The notes below the pieces were generated by a model that saw only the letters and a list, made by a program, of their open reading frames with translations, was not told where the DNA came from and did not search any database. Made by a program: the position numbers and the translations under genes. A stretch of 64,000 bases of DNA from Thiomicrorhabdus immobilis (GTDB taxonomy: Bacteria > Pseudomonadota > Gammaproteobacteria > Thiomicrospirales > Thiomicrospiraceae), in the NCBI RefSeq assembly GCF_021654855.1, contig NZ_AP024202.1:1364001-1428000 (forward strand), written 5' to 3'. This document shows positions 8,621-18,392 of the stretch, piece after piece (position 1 is the first letter of the stretch; every line of letters starts with the position of its first letter).

Positions 8621-10927
8621 TTAAAAACCACCACCCAGCGTAAACTGGAAGGTTTGTAGTTTATCAACCGATGACGTATAAGAAATAGGCTGGGCGATAC
8701 TGAAGGAAAGCGGTCCAACCGGAGTAATCCAAGAAACCCCCAGCCCCGTTGATGAGCGTAACTCACCCACTTCCAAATTATCCAAGCTATCAAATACGTT
8801 ACCGAAATCAAAGAACCAACTCATTCGCACATTACTTGAGTCTTCAATAAAGGGAACCGGGAAAACCAACGCGGCGGTACCGGTTAATTTAACACTACCC
8901 CCCTTAGGTCTATCCGAACCATCCTTTGCTAGGTCATAGGTTTCACCCAATGAGTTAGGTTCAAAACCTCGAACCGAGCCGATACCACCTGCATAGAACT
9001 TCTCGAAAAACGGTAATTCAGCTGTATCGCCATAACCATCACCAAACGCCAAACCAGTCTTCAACTGTAGGGTGAAGTTTTTACTCAATGGCTGGAACCA
9101 GCTCTCGTTTGCATACAGTTTATAGTAAGTCATATCGGATGTTGAAGGCACAACGGCTTCAAGAGACAAAGAGGTTTTCTGACCAGCGGATGGGAAATAG
9201 AACGCATTGGTCGTATTGTGACTCCAGCCGATTGACGCAATCAGTGAATTGGTCGATTTTCCATTCAAATCAACATAATCACTACAAAAACTAAAAGTAT
9301 CTGAGCAAACTAAATCCTGTGAATCCAACTTCAAACCATACGTCAAGGAGTCATTTTCACTTAAAGGATAACCCAAGGTCAGTCTTAACCCCATGTTATT
9401 GGTTGTATAATCCGCAATATCCAACTCGTTGGCATCAATTTCACTGTAATAGAAACCAACACCCAGGCTCACACCATCATCGGTAAAATAAGGATTGGTG
9501 ACCCCGATATCGGCCGATTTTTTTGCCGCACTGGTCGCCACGTTAAAATTCAATTTGTGGCCACTACCGATAAAGTTACGCTCGGAAACACCCAAATTGA
9601 AACTGACGCCGTCCAACTGGGAATAACCGATACCTGCTGAAAAAGAACCGGTTGGCTGCTCTTCGACCTTAACAACCAAGTCAATCTGGTCTTCAGATAC
9701 TCGTTTCGTTTCGATATCGGTACTCTTAAAGAATCCGACACGCTGCAAACGCTCTTTTGATTGACGAACCATTTTTAATGAATAAGGCGCACTTTCATAT
9801 TGGCGCAACTCTCGACGAATGACATGGTCACGTGTACGGGTGTTTCCTTCGACTTCAACACGTCTAATGTAGACACGTTTTTTAGGCTCTACCTTAAAAG
9901 CTAAAGAAACCGTATTATTCTCTTTATTCAATACCGTTTCTGGTACCACTTCGGCAAACGCATAACCTTCCTCACTTAGGCGGTCACGTATTGCATTCAC
10001 TGATTCAATCACCTTACTGCGAGAGAACACATCACCTGGGTTGACCTTGGTTAAGGATTTCAGCTCTTTTTCTTCAACAATCAGCTCGCCAACATAGGCA
10101 ATATCGGCAATCGTATAATTGGGGCCTTCAGACATGTTAATGGTGGTAAAGACCTTGGTCTTATCCGCTGAAATACTGACTTGTGATGAGCGTATCTTAA
10201 ACTCCGCAAACCCCCTATCAAGATAGTAGGATTTTATCGTTTCAATATCTCCTTCCATCTTAGGTTTGGAATATTTATCGCCACTGCCAAATGCGACATT
10301 CTCCGTCATTTGCATTTGCGATTTAAGGCGTTGGTCAGAATAAATCTTATTGCCGACCAAGTTAATGCGACCAATGGTAGCCGGCTCACCTTCTTTGATA
10401 TCGATCTTCAGCTCTACACGATTTCGAGGCAACTCGGTTGTGACAATATCGATTACCGCGGCGTAGTAACCTTGGTTCTGATAACGACGTTTCAAATCAA
10501 CAACAACGTGATCCATTTGCACTTGATTATAGATACGACCTTTTTTAATCCCTAAACCATCCAAGGCGGTTTTAAGCACATCGGTTTCAATCAAAGAGTT
10601 ACCAACGATTTTAATCTCGGAAATAGATGGGCGTTCCACCACCTTGATAACCAAGGTCCCGTCATCACGTTTATAAAACGACACATCCTGAAAAAATCCT
10701 GTCTTATATAAACGCTGGATGCTTTCTTGAATTTGGTCACGGTTTAATTCTTTACCTGGTGATACCGTCAAGTAACTATTGATTGTTTCAAAACCAATCT
10801 TATTAGCACCTTCTACTTCAACGTTTTTAACGGTAAAAGCATAAGCTAGACTCGGGGTGAACAATACAGAAGCGATTGCTGCCGACAAAATAGTATTCGT
10901 AGATTTTTTTTGAAACATATTAACCAT
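8621..10927 (-). CDS. bamA: Outer membrane protein assembly factor BamA
   Basis: 768 residues: signal peptide ending SLAYAF, five POTRA domains (about 25-425, beginning TVKNVEVEGANKI) and a 16-strand beta barrel ending in the outer-membrane signature QFTLGGGF. The L6-loop motif region RGFEPN is visible. BamA is the catalytic core inserting barrels into the outer membrane. It overlaps the rseP stop by eight bases, so expression is probably coupled; the ATG three codons downstream is an alternative. Confidence 0.96.
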   Translation of the reverse strand: MVNMFQKKSTNTILSAAIASVLFTPSLAYAFTVKNVEVEGANKIGFETINSYLTVSPGKELNRDQIQESIQRLYKTGFFQDVSFYKRDDGTLVIKVVERPSISEIKIVGNSLIETDVLKTALDGLGIKKGRIYNQVQMDHVVVDLKRRYQNQGYYAAVIDIVTTELPRNRVELKIDIKEGEPATIGRINLVGNKIYSDQRLKSQMQMTENVAFGSGDKYSKPKMEGDIETIKSYYLDRGFAEFKIRSSQVSISADKTKVFTTINMSEGPNYTIADIAYVGELIVEEKELKSLTKVNPGDVFSRSKVIESVNAIRDRLSEEGYAFAEVVPETVLNKENNTVSLAFKVEPKKRVYIRRVEVEGNTRTRDHVIRRELRQYESAPYSLKMVRQSKERLQRVGFFKSTDIETKRVSEDQIDLVVKVEEQPTGSFSAGIGYSQLDGVSFNLGVSERNFIGSGHKLNFNVATSAAKKSADIGVTNPYFTDDGVSLGVGFYYSEIDANELDIADYTTNNMGLRLTLGYPLSENDSLTYGLKLDSQDLVCSDTFSFCSDYVDLNGKSTNSLIASIGWSHNTTNAFYFPSAGQKTSLSLEAVVPSTSDMTYYKLYANESWFQPLSKNFTLQLKTGLAFGDGYGDTAELPFFEKFYAGGIGSVRGFEPNSLGETYDLAKDGSDRPKGGSVKLTGTAALVFPVPFIEDSSNVRMSWFFDFGNVFDSLDNLEVGELRSSTGLGVSWITPVGPLSFSIAQPISYTSSVDKLQTFQFTLGGGF

Positions 10928-12317
10928 GAGATATTCTTATTACATCATTAAATAAGGCCACAAACGTCAAGCTGACGATAAACATCAACCCAACCGTCTG
11001 TCCAACCACCATTACTCGCTCACTCACCGGTGAACCCTTAATCATTTCGATGAGGTAGTAGACTAAATGCCCCCCATCCAAAACTGGAATTGGTAATAGA
11101 TTTAAAATACCAATACTTAAACTCAATAACCCTACCAAACTTAAAAAAGCCACCAAACCAGTTTGAATTGCCTGCCCTGAAAACTGAGCGATACTGATTG
11201 GTCCCGATAGATTCTTGGTGCTGACCTCGCCTATTATCATGCGCTTAATCATCACGACACTCATAATAAACAGATCCACACTGCGCTGATAAGCCTTCTC
11301 AACCGCATTTAAAAAACCATATTGGATATTCACGGAATATGGTTTAAACGTCTGCTCATCAATCAAAACCCCCACTCCCATCTTGCCGATAGGCGGGCTG
11401 TTTTCTTGCTCGGCTTTCTCAAGCTGCACAAGTGTATCAAAAACAGCTTGGTTGCGTTCAAAGACAACCTGGATAGAAGCCCCAGGATTTGCCTGCACTA
11501 CTTTAACAAAGTCTTGCCAGGACTGAATAGGCTTTTCATTGATTGTTAGGATTTTATCCCCGTTAAGCATACCTGCTTTATCAGCCGGACCCTTCTCGAT
11601 GACCTCACCGATTACAGCCGGAATTAATGGCTTTGCTGGCACAAACCCCAAACGTTCCAACCAATTCTGTTCGGGCTGGTTAATATCAATCGAAGAGAGT
11701 GACACCCCATCAACCTTGATATCTCGACCACCATCAACTTGCTGAAAACTAAAACTGACACGCTGCTCGCCATTAGCCAAAGACTGCAACAACTGTTGAT
11801 GCACCGTTTGCCAACTATAAACATCTACATCATTAACCTTACTGACCACCCAGGCCTGTTGGCTTTCAAAATCAACAATGTTTTGCTGTGCAAGCGCATG
11901 CTGTAACGGAGAACCGGCTATAACACTGTTTGAAATCGGTTTCATTCCGCTTACGCCGACCATATACATGGCCGTAAACGCAAACAGGGCAAAAACCAAG
12001 TTCACAAGCGGTCCGGCAGCCACAACGGCAAAACGTTTGTAAACCGATTGACGGTTAAATGCCCTATCGACATCTTCTGGCGCAACATAATCTTCCCGTT
12101 CGTCAGCGAACTTCACATAGCCGCCTAACGGGATTTGGGCAATCACGAATTCTGTTTCTTGGCCTTTACGACTATAGATAGGCTTACCAAAACCGATTGA
12201 AAACTTAAGCACTTTGATATTGAACCAGCGTGCGACTTGATAGTGCCCCCATTCATGGATAGTGACAATCAAGCCCATGACCACTACGAATCCGAGTAAC
12301 GACCAAACCACACTCAT
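10920..12317 (-). CDS. rseP: Site-2 intramembrane zinc protease RseP
   Basis: 465 residues. The zinc-binding HEWGH sits in the first membrane helix, two PDZ domains occupy roughly 120-310, and the third zinc ligand is in LLPIPVLDGGHLVYY near the C-terminus. RseP cleaves RseA-type anti-sigma factors and remnant signal peptides. No sigma-E or anti-sigma genes are in the window. One CAGGCCTG copy encodes Gln-Ala-Trp in PDZ1. dxr, which often lies beside rseP or frr, is absent from the 61-base gap to cdsA. Confidence 0.95.
   Translation of the reverse strand: MSVVWSLLGFVVVMGLIVTIHEWGHYQVARWFNIKVLKFSIGFGKPIYSRKGQETEFVIAQIPLGGYVKFADEREDYVAPEDVDRAFNRQSVYKRFAVVAAGPLVNLVFALFAFTAMYMVGVSGMKPISNSVIAGSPLQHALAQQNIVDFESQQAWVVSKVNDVDVYSWQTVHQQLLQSLANGEQRVSFSFQQVDGGRDIKVDGVSLSSIDINQPEQNWLERLGFVPAKPLIPAVIGEVIEKGPADKAGMLNGDKILTINEKPIQSWQDFVKVVQANPGASIQVVFERNQAVFDTLVQLEKAEQENSPPIGKMGVGVLIDEQTFKPYSVNIQYGFLNAVEKAYQRSVDLFIMSVVMIKRMIIGEVSTKNLSGPISIAQFSGQAIQTGLVAFLSLVGLLSLSIGILNLLPIPVLDGGHLVYYLIEMIKGSPVSERVMVVGQTVGLMFIVSLTFVALFNDVIRISHG
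11851..11858. repeat. CAGGCCTG copy inside rseP
   Basis: Context ACCCAGGCCTGT; read on the coding strand as Gln-Ala-Trp, a different frame from most coding copies. Confidence 0.8.
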
Positions 12318-12378
12318 CGATCATAAACTCCAACAGCTATCACTTGAAACTGTAAACAACCATGTTCTAACATCAACA

Positions 12379-13191
12379 CTACACAGCCACACTATAGTGC
12401 CAAGCTAGATACAGCATTGGCACAGCAATCAACAAACTGTCAATCCGGTCCAATATACCACCATGCCCAGGTAGGATATTGCCACTGTCTTTTAACCCGA
12501 CCTGACGTTTTAAAACACTTTCAAACAGGTCGCCAAAAACCGAAAACAGGGCAATCAACGTTAATAGAAGCCCTAAAAAGACCATTGGGATTTTCAATGT
12601 TGGCTGAAGGCTATACAGAACGATCAAGGAGATTATCAATGTCAATAAACCGCCTCCGACAACCCCTTCCCAAGTTTTACCAGGGCTGACATGAACTGCC
12701 AATTTAGTTTTACCGAAACGTTTACCGCTGAAAAAAGCTCCGGTATCAATCGACCAAACAAGCAACAGGCTCAATAATAGAATCAAAGGTCCAAATTCGC
12801 CCCTAAATTGCGCCATAGCAACAACAAACAACACAATCGACAAAATCCCGGTAAGCAATGTAAACCCAACAGAGCTACCTTGCGATAGACCTTTAGCCAA
12901 TTGGTAACGACTGACAACCGAAATCAAAATTAACGATTCCAACAGCGTTAATATAGCGATATTCTGCATAATCAAATGGTCAACCGCATAATTCGCACCA
13001 ACCACAACAACCAAGGCATAGGTTAAACGTAATGCAGGTATTTTAATTTGAGCAAAAGCACTCCATTCCCAAGCCGCAATAAAACCGATAAATAACAACA
13101 CACCCTTCCAGACACTGTCCGTTGAATAGAATAGCGCCCAAATGGAAAGCGCAACTAAAACCAGTGCGGTAATCACTCTTTGTTTTAACAT
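12379..13191 (-). CDS. cdsA: Phosphatidate cytidylyltransferase
   Basis: 270 residues with about eight membrane segments. It makes CDP-diacylglycerol from phosphatidic acid and CTP. The family signature is complete: SVLKRQVGLKDSGNILPGHG followed by GILDRIDSL, and SPGKTWEG lies upstream. Its start shares one base with the uppS stop (TAATG), showing translational coupling. Confidence 0.96.
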   Translation of the reverse strand: MLKQRVITALVLVALSIWALFYSTDSVWKGVLLFIGFIAAWEWSAFAQIKIPALRLTYALVVVVGANYAVDHLIMQNIAILTLLESLILISVVSRYQLAKGLSQGSSVGFTLLTGILSIVLFVVAMAQFRGEFGPLILLLSLLLVWSIDTGAFFSGKRFGKTKLAVHVSPGKTWEGVVGGGLLTLIISLIVLYSLQPTLKIPMVFLGLLLTLIALFSVFGDLFESVLKRQVGLKDSGNILPGHGGILDRIDSLLIAVPMLYLAWHYSVAV

Positions 13192-13922
13192 TATTTATTT
13201 ACCTGCTCGCTTGTTTGGCCAAATCTACGCTCACGTTTAGAAAAAGATTCGATGGCCATATCAAGTTGTTTTTCGTCAAAATCAGGCCAAAGCGCGTCTG
13301 TAAAATAGAGTTCCGCGTAGGCCATTTGCCAAATTAAAAAGTTACTGATTCGCTGTTCACCACCGGTGCGAATCAACAGATCTGGCTCCGGTAAATCAGC
13401 TAAGGCGACAAAATGAGTTAAATCATTTTCACTTAGGTCATGGATTGTTTGAGCTGGGTTGGCAAGTTGCCACTGCTTGACAGCTTCAACGATATCGGCA
13501 CGACCACCATAATTGGCAGCGATACTTAAGACCAGGCCTGTATTGTTTTGAGTCATCTGTTCCGCTAATACAATGTGCTGTTGGATTTCTTCACTAAAAG
13601 CGGAACGATCACCAATAATGCGTAATTGCACATTATTTTCCGAGAGTTTTTTAACCTCTTTTTGCAATGCTTTTAGAAACAATCCCATCAGTTTGTTTAC
13701 TTCATCCTTAGGGCGTTTCCAGTTTTCGGTACTAAAGGCAAACAAGGTCAAAGCTTCGATCCCGATTTCAGAACTATAAGAAACAATGCGTTTAACCGCA
13801 TTCAAACCCTTTTGATGCCCGACAAAACGGGGTAAAAGGCGTTTTTTTGCCCAGCGTCCATTACCATCCATGATAATGGCAATATGTTTAGGCAAATGCG
13901 GGTTTTTAACGATTTCTGACAA
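13191..13922 (-). CDS. uppS: Undecaprenyl diphosphate synthase
   Basis: 243 residues; cis-prenyltransferase making the C55 carrier for peptidoglycan and O-antigen. Motifs: HIAIIMDGNGRWAKKR, FSTENWKRP and LIRTGGEQRISNFL. The start is probably TTG at 13922, which follows GGAG by five bases; an in-frame TTG six codons further upstream would swallow that ribosome site. A terminator hairpin ends about 26 bases upstream, so uppS either has its own promoter or relies on read-through. Confidence 0.93.
   Translation of the reverse strand: MSEIVKNPHLPKHIAIIMDGNGRWAKKRLLPRFVGHQKGLNAVKRIVSYSSEIGIEALTLFAFSTENWKRPKDEVNKLMGLFLKALQKEVKKLSENNVQLRIIGDRSAFSEEIQQHIVLAEQMTQNNTGLVLSIAANYGGRADIVEAVKQWQLANPAQTIHDLSENDLTHFVALADLPEPDLLIRTGGEQRISNFLIWQMAYAELYFTDALWPDFDEKQLDMAIESFSKRERRFGQTSEQVNK
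13533..13540. repeat. CAGGCCTG copy inside uppS
   Basis: Context GACCAGGCCTGT; read on the coding strand as Thr-Gly-Leu. Confidence 0.85.
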
Positions 13923-13947
13923 AACAACTCCAAGAAACAAATAAAAA

Positions 13948-13984
13948 ACGGCCCTAGAGTCGTTCCATTACTCTAAGGCCGTTC
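13948..13984 (-). terminator. Rho-independent terminator between frr and uppS
   Basis: A 14-base stem with one G-U pair (AACGGCC-type arms) and nine-base loop, followed on the minus strand by six Ts. It separates pyrH-frr from the uppS-rnhB unit. Confidence 0.85.
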
Positions 13985-14070
13985 CATGTAAGCAATTACA
14001 AAATTGACGATTACAATAAAACCCGTCAATTATGCCGCAAATGCGTATAAATATCGACTTAATTTTGCTT

Positions 14071-14628
14071 TTATACTTCCATCAAACTCGCTTCTTTTTC
14101 CGCCAGCAACGCATCGACTTTTTTAACCGCATCATCGGTTAACTTCTGAACCTGGTCCTCTGAACGGCGAGCTTCGTCCTCTGTGATCTCTTTATCTTTC
14201 AATAAATCCTTAACATCACCATTGGCATCACGACGAACATTACGGATGGCTACTCTTGCATTTTCAGCTTCTTGACGAGCAACCTTAGTTAAATCACGAC
14301 GACGCTCTTCTGTCAAAGCTGGCATTGGAATGCGCATCATATTGCCATTAGTCACCGGGTTTACACCCAGGTCAGACATCATAATCGCTTTTTCAACCAA
14401 GGAAACCATCGGCTGCTCCCAAGGCTGAACCGTCAAAGTACGCGCATCTTCAACATTGATATTTGCCACCTGACTTATCGGAACCTGTGAACCATAATAA
14501 TCCACCGTTACCGCATCTAGAATACTAGGGTGAGCACGACCGGTACGAATTTTCGCAAAGTTAGCCTCTAAGTTTTCAATAGACTTTTGCATTCTCGATT
14601 TAGCATCATTTTGAATTTCTGTTAGCAT
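14071..14628 (-). CDS. frr: Ribosome recycling factor
   Basis: 185 residues, the same length as E. coli RRF. With EF-G it splits post-termination ribosomes. Recognised by [33 protein letters not shown] and the C-terminal helix. The ATG at 14628 is chosen because AGGAG lies nine bases upstream; the longer frame from GTG at 14646 would place that ribosome site inside the gene. It begins four bases after the pyrH stop. Confidence 0.96.
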   Translation of the reverse strand: MLTEIQNDAKSRMQKSIENLEANFAKIRTGRAHPSILDAVTVDYYGSQVPISQVANINVEDARTLTVQPWEQPMVSLVEKAIMMSDLGVNPVTNGNMMRIPMPALTEERRRDLTKVARQEAENARVAIRNVRRDANGDVKDLLKDKEITEDEARRSEDQVQKLTDDAVKKVDALLAEKEASLMEV

Positions 14629-14632
14629 AATT

Positions 14633-15352
14633 TTATTCTCCTGCACTTACCAAGGTGCCTTCATCTTCACCTTGAACAATTCTAATTACCGCATCATCCT
14701 TAAACATATCAAAAACGCGGATAGGCATCTGATGGTCACGACATAAAACAAACGCCGTCATATCCATCACCTGTAGATTTTTCTGAATGACATCATCATA
14801 ACTCAAAGTTTGATAACGTGTCGCTTTAGGATCTTTAACCGGATCAGCCGTATAGATACCATCAACCTTAGTCGCCTTTAAAACGATATCGGCATCAATT
14901 TCAATACCACGTAATGCCGCAGCGGTATCAGTAGTAAAAAACGGACTACCCGTACCCGCGGCGAACACTAACACCTCACCGTCCGCCAGCTGTTTTTTTA
15001 CAACATTTGCATTAAAACCTGAAGAGACCCCTTCAATACTCATCGCTGAAAGCACCTGAGACTTCATCCCCATGCTCTCGATGACATCCCTTAAAGCCAA
15101 AGCATTAATCACGGTTGCCATCATACCCATATGGTCACCGGTAGTACGCTGAATACCAGAACCTTGAATTTGAGCACCACGAAAAATATTTCCACCACCA
15201 ACGACGATACCAACCTCAACACCTAAATCACGCAATGATTTAACTTGCGCCACAACACTTCTTAATGTGCCGGCGTCCAAGCCAAAATCACCCTCACCCA
15301 TTAAAGCTTCACCACTAAACTTTAACAATATACGTTTATATTTAAGTGCCAT
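14633..15352 (-). CDS. pyrH: Uridylate kinase
   Basis: 239 residues; UMP to UDP phosphorylation. Amino-acid-kinase fold with [14 protein letters not shown] at the N-terminus, [21 protein letters not shown] and the [11 protein letters not shown] segment. Located between tsf and frr as in most bacteria, but separated from tsf by a terminator. Confidence 0.97.
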   Translation of the reverse strand: MALKYKRILLKFSGEALMGEGDFGLDAGTLRSVVAQVKSLRDLGVEVGIVVGGGNIFRGAQIQGSGIQRTTGDHMGMMATVINALALRDVIESMGMKSQVLSAMSIEGVSSGFNANVVKKQLADGEVLVFAAGTGSPFFTTDTAAALRGIEIDADIVLKATKVDGIYTADPVKDPKATRYQTLSYDDVIQKNLQVMDMTAFVLCRDHQMPIRVFDMFKDDAVIRIVQGEDEGTLVSAGE

Positions 15353-15474
15353 GTCCCATCCTCTAAGTTCTTATCCAAAGCGTTTTATAAGTACCTGCAT
15401 CAACCATTGATAAACCAATCAATTCAAAAACTTATAAAAAACTTTACAACGTATTTATTCAATAAATAACACAT

Positions 15475-15524
15475 ACAAAAAAGCCATAGCGACCTCACTT
15501 TTCAGTAAGAATCCGCTATGGCTT
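15475..15524 (-). terminator. Rho-independent terminator after tsf
   Basis: Eleven-base perfect stem (AAGCCATAGCG at 15481 with CGCTATGGCTT at 15514), 22-base loop, then a run of Ts on the minus strand. It ends the rpsB-tsf unit. Confidence 0.85.
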
Positions 15525-15540
15525 CATCAATCCAACTGAA

Positions 15541-16425
15541 TTAACCAGTTACAGCTTTAGCTGCCAAAGCAACTTCATCTGCAAAGTTAGTTTGTTCAAT
15601 CTCAATCCCTTCACCCACTTCTAAACGAATGAAAGTTCCAACTGTCGCACCATTAGACTTCAATAGGTTTTCAACAGTTTGATCTGGGTCTTTAACAAAA
15701 GACTGACCTAGAAGCGTAATCTCACCAACGAATTTACGCATACGGCCCTCAATCATTTTTTCAATGATTTCCATTGGCTTACCAGAAGTTTGCGCTTGTT
15801 CGATTTGGAACGCACGCTCTTTCTCAACCACTTCAGGATCTAGATCTTCAGAAGATACTGCAGAAGGCTTAGCCGCTGCAACATGCATTGCGACATCACG
15901 TGCTAGAGCTTCATCACCACCTTCTAGACTGACAACCACACCGATTTTTTCACCGTGCTTGTATTGACCAATCTGACCAGTAGTTTCGATTAACTCAAGA
16001 CGACGAACACCCATGTTTTCGCCGATTTTAGCAATCATTTCGCGACGTCTTTCATCAACTGTCTTTCCAGAAGCCATTGCCATACCCATAACCGCGTCAA
16101 TATCAGTTGTGTTGTTAGCTAGTGCGATCTGTGCGATTTCATCTGCAAACTCATTAAACTCTTCGCCTTTAGCAACAAAGTCCGTTTCACAGTTAACTTC
16201 AGCAATCGCCGCTTTTTTCTTATCATCAGAAAGTGCAATCGCAACTACACCTTCAGCTGCAACACGACCTGCTTTCTTGTCTGCACCAGCCATACCCTTC
16301 TTACGAAGAAATTCAATTGCCGCATCCATATCACCGTCAGTTTCTGACAATGCTTTTTTACAATCCATCATACCTGCGCTTGTAATTTCACGCAGTTCTT
16401 TAACCATTGCTGCTGTAATAGCCAT
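15541..16425 (-). CDS. tsf: Translation elongation factor Ts
   Basis: 294 residues; nucleotide exchange factor for EF-Tu. The N-terminal UBA-like domain reads VKELREITSAGMMDCKKAL, followed by VNCETDFVAKGEEF and the dimerisation core. Transcribed with rpsB; the 84-base gap holds two copies of the CAGGCCTG-type sequence forming a hairpin. Confidence 0.97.
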   Translation of the reverse strand: MAITAAMVKELREITSAGMMDCKKALSETDGDMDAAIEFLRKKGMAGADKKAGRVAAEGVVAIALSDDKKKAAIAEVNCETDFVAKGEEFNEFADEIAQIALANNTTDIDAVMGMAMASGKTVDERRREMIAKIGENMGVRRLELIETTGQIGQYKHGEKIGVVVSLEGGDEALARDVAMHVAAAKPSAVSSEDLDPEVVEKERAFQIEQAQTSGKPMEIIEKMIEGRMRKFVGEITLLGQSFVKDPDQTVENLLKSNGATVGTFIRLEVGEGIEIEQTNFADEVALAAKAVTG

Positions 16426-16463
16426 TTTTTAAATCCTTATTTAAAGAAAATTTAATTAAATTT

Positions 16464-16493
16464 GGCCTGGTAAACAAAGCTACCAGGCCTGGT
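16464..16493. repeat. rpsB-tsf intergenic hairpin made from CAGGCCTG units
   Basis: A full ACCAGGCCTGGT (16482-16493) plus an inverted partial copy GGCCTGGTA (16464-16472) pair as a nine-base stem with an eight-base loop. No proper T run follows, so it is more likely a stability or attenuation element than a full terminator. Confidence 0.8.
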
Positions 16494-16509
16494 TTCTTAC
16501 GTAATTAAA

Positions 16510-17250
16510 TTATTGAGCTGCGTTCTCTTCAGCTTCAACAAAATCATCACCTTCAACTGCAGTCGTGATGGTAGCTTTACCTTCATTGATTGCATCTGCA
16601 GCAGCAGAAAGATATAGAGAGATTGCACGGATTGCATCATCGTTACCAGGGATAACATAATCAACACCACGTGGATCGTTGTTAGTATCAACAACACCAA
16701 TAACCGGAATACCTAGGTTTTGTGCTTCTTGGATAGCAATTTTTTCATTACCAGTATCGATAATGAAAATTGCATCAGGCATAGCGCGCATATCTTTAAT
16801 ACCACCTAAAGAAAGCTCCAATTTTGTTTTTTGACGACTTAAAGTCAAAGCTTCTCTTTTAGTGATCTTTTCAAAAGTACCATCTTGTTCCATTGTTTCA
16901 AGTTCTTTTAGACGCTTGATAGACTGCTTGATAGTTTTGAAGTTAGTCAACATACCACCTAACCAACGGTAATCAACATAAGGCATTCCACAACGCTGTG
17001 CTTCTTGAGCCACTAGCTCACGTGCCGCCTTTTTAGTACCAACAAATAAAACCTTACCTTTATTTGCAGCGATTCCGCCCATCATGTTTAACGCGTCGTT
17101 AAACATTGGTAAAGTTTTTTCTAAGTTAACGATATGAATATTGTTACGTGCACCAAAGATGTACTCAGACATCTTAGGGTTCCAATAACGTGTCTGGTGA
17201 CCGAAATGAACACCAGCTTCTAGCATTTGACGCATGGTTACTTTTGCCAT
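16510..17250 (-). CDS. rpsB: 30S ribosomal protein S2
   Basis: 246 residues. It begins [20 protein letters not shown] with [10 protein letters not shown], and carries the family block [14 protein letters not shown]. The C-terminal tail is acidic. A structured leader lies upstream and the gene is divergent from map, as in E. coli. Confidence 0.97.
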   Translation of the reverse strand: MAKVTMRQMLEAGVHFGHQTRYWNPKMSEYIFGARNNIHIVNLEKTLPMFNDALNMMGGIAANKGKVLFVGTKKAARELVAQEAQRCGMPYVDYRWLGGMLTNFKTIKQSIKRLKELETMEQDGTFEKITKREALTLSRQKTKLELSLGGIKDMRAMPDAIFIIDTGNEKIAIQEAQNLGIPVIGVVDTNNDPRGVDYVIPGNDDAIRAISLYLSAAADAINEGKATITTAVEGDDFVEAEENAAQ

Positions 17251-17292
17251 GATTTTTCTCCAATATAGTTTGGGTTAAGCCTCCGTCCACCC

Positions 17293-17350
17293 CATAAAAC
17301 GAACTAAAATAGCTTTAACTAAAGAAAGTTATTTAGCACCCCGTTTTATG
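17293..17350 (-). promoter_or_regulatory. Candidate structured leader of rpsB
   Basis: A perfect nine-base inverted repeat (CATAAAACG at 17293 and CGTTTTATG at 17342) encloses a 40-base AU-rich segment in the rpsB 5' leader. S2 represses its own operon through a leader RNA in gammaproteobacteria; assignment of that role to this hairpin is inference. Confidence 0.45.
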
Positions 17351-17543
17351 TGTCGGTAAACGTGCGGATTTTCTGTTAAAATTCCTCTCATTCGAAAGGC
17401 GCGGCATTTATACCATATCCAAGCCAAATTAACAATTTAAATTCATTAATTCCTTAACTATTTACACCTTGTTTATAGAACAAACAAATAGCAATCTAAA
17501 TTAAAAGTATTAGTGAATTCACAAACAATAAAGAATCGTTTCC

Positions 17544-18326
17544 ATGACCATAAAAATCAAAACTGCTGAAGAAATTCAAAAACTGCGTATTGCTGGAAAA
17601 TTAGCCGCCGATGTATTAGAAATGATTGAGCCATATGTGGTAGCCGGCGTTTCAACAGGTGAACTCAACTCAATCATGCACAAATATATGACAGAGGTTC
17701 AAAACACCATACCAGCAACCTTGAATTACCACGGTTTCCCGGCATCGAGCTGCATCTCAATCAACCAGGTAGTCTGCCACGGCATTCCTGATGACAATAA
17801 AACCCTCAAAAAAGGTGACATTGTGAATGTCGATGTCACGGTGATTAAAGACGGTTACCACGGCGATACCAGCCGCATGTTCGAAATCGGCGAAGTTAAA
17901 CCTTTCGCCAGCCGTCTATGCCAAGTTGCCCATGAATGTCTATGGTTAGGTATCGAACAAGTCAAACCCAATGCCACCTTATATGATGTTGCTTTTGCGA
18001 TTCAACAACATGCCGAAAAAAACAATTACTCGGTAGTGCGTGAATACTGTGGACATGGTATCGGCGCTGACTTTCATGAGGAACCACAGGTATTGCACTA
18101 TGCCTCACCTGAACTCAAGGAAATTGTGTTAAAGCCCGGCATGGTATTCACCATCGAACCCATGATCAACCAAGGTAAAGCGCCGGTTAAACTCCTTGGC
18201 GACAACTGGACCGTTGTCACCAAAGACAGAAAACTATCCGCCCAGTGGGAGCACACACTAGCGGTGACCGAAAACGGTTATGAAATATTCACCTTAAGAA
18301 CGGATGAACAACCTGTTTTACCATAG
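17544..18326 (+). CDS. map: Methionine aminopeptidase type I
   Basis: 260 residues; removes the initiator methionine. Metal ligands are visible as the two aspartates in VNVDVTVIKDGYHGDTS, the histidine in YCGHGIGADFHEEPQ, and the glutamates in FTIEPM and QWEHTLAV. Divergent from rpsB; glnD follows 66 bases later on the same strand. Confidence 0.97.
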   Translation: MTIKIKTAEEIQKLRIAGKLAADVLEMIEPYVVAGVSTGELNSIMHKYMTEVQNTIPATLNYHGFPASSCISINQVVCHGIPDDNKTLKKGDIVNVDVTVIKDGYHGDTSRMFEIGEVKPFASRLCQVAHECLWLGIEQVKPNATLYDVAFAIQQHAEKNNYSVVREYCGHGIGADFHEEPQVLHYASPELKEIVLKPGMVFTIEPMINQGKAPVKLLGDNWTVVTKDRKLSAQWEHTLAVTENGYEIFTLRTDEQPVLP

Positions 18327-18392
18327 TAAACTCATTTAGCTCAGTTAAACTAAACAGATTCTAAGCAATCATTCACCAATCGAGTTCAGATC

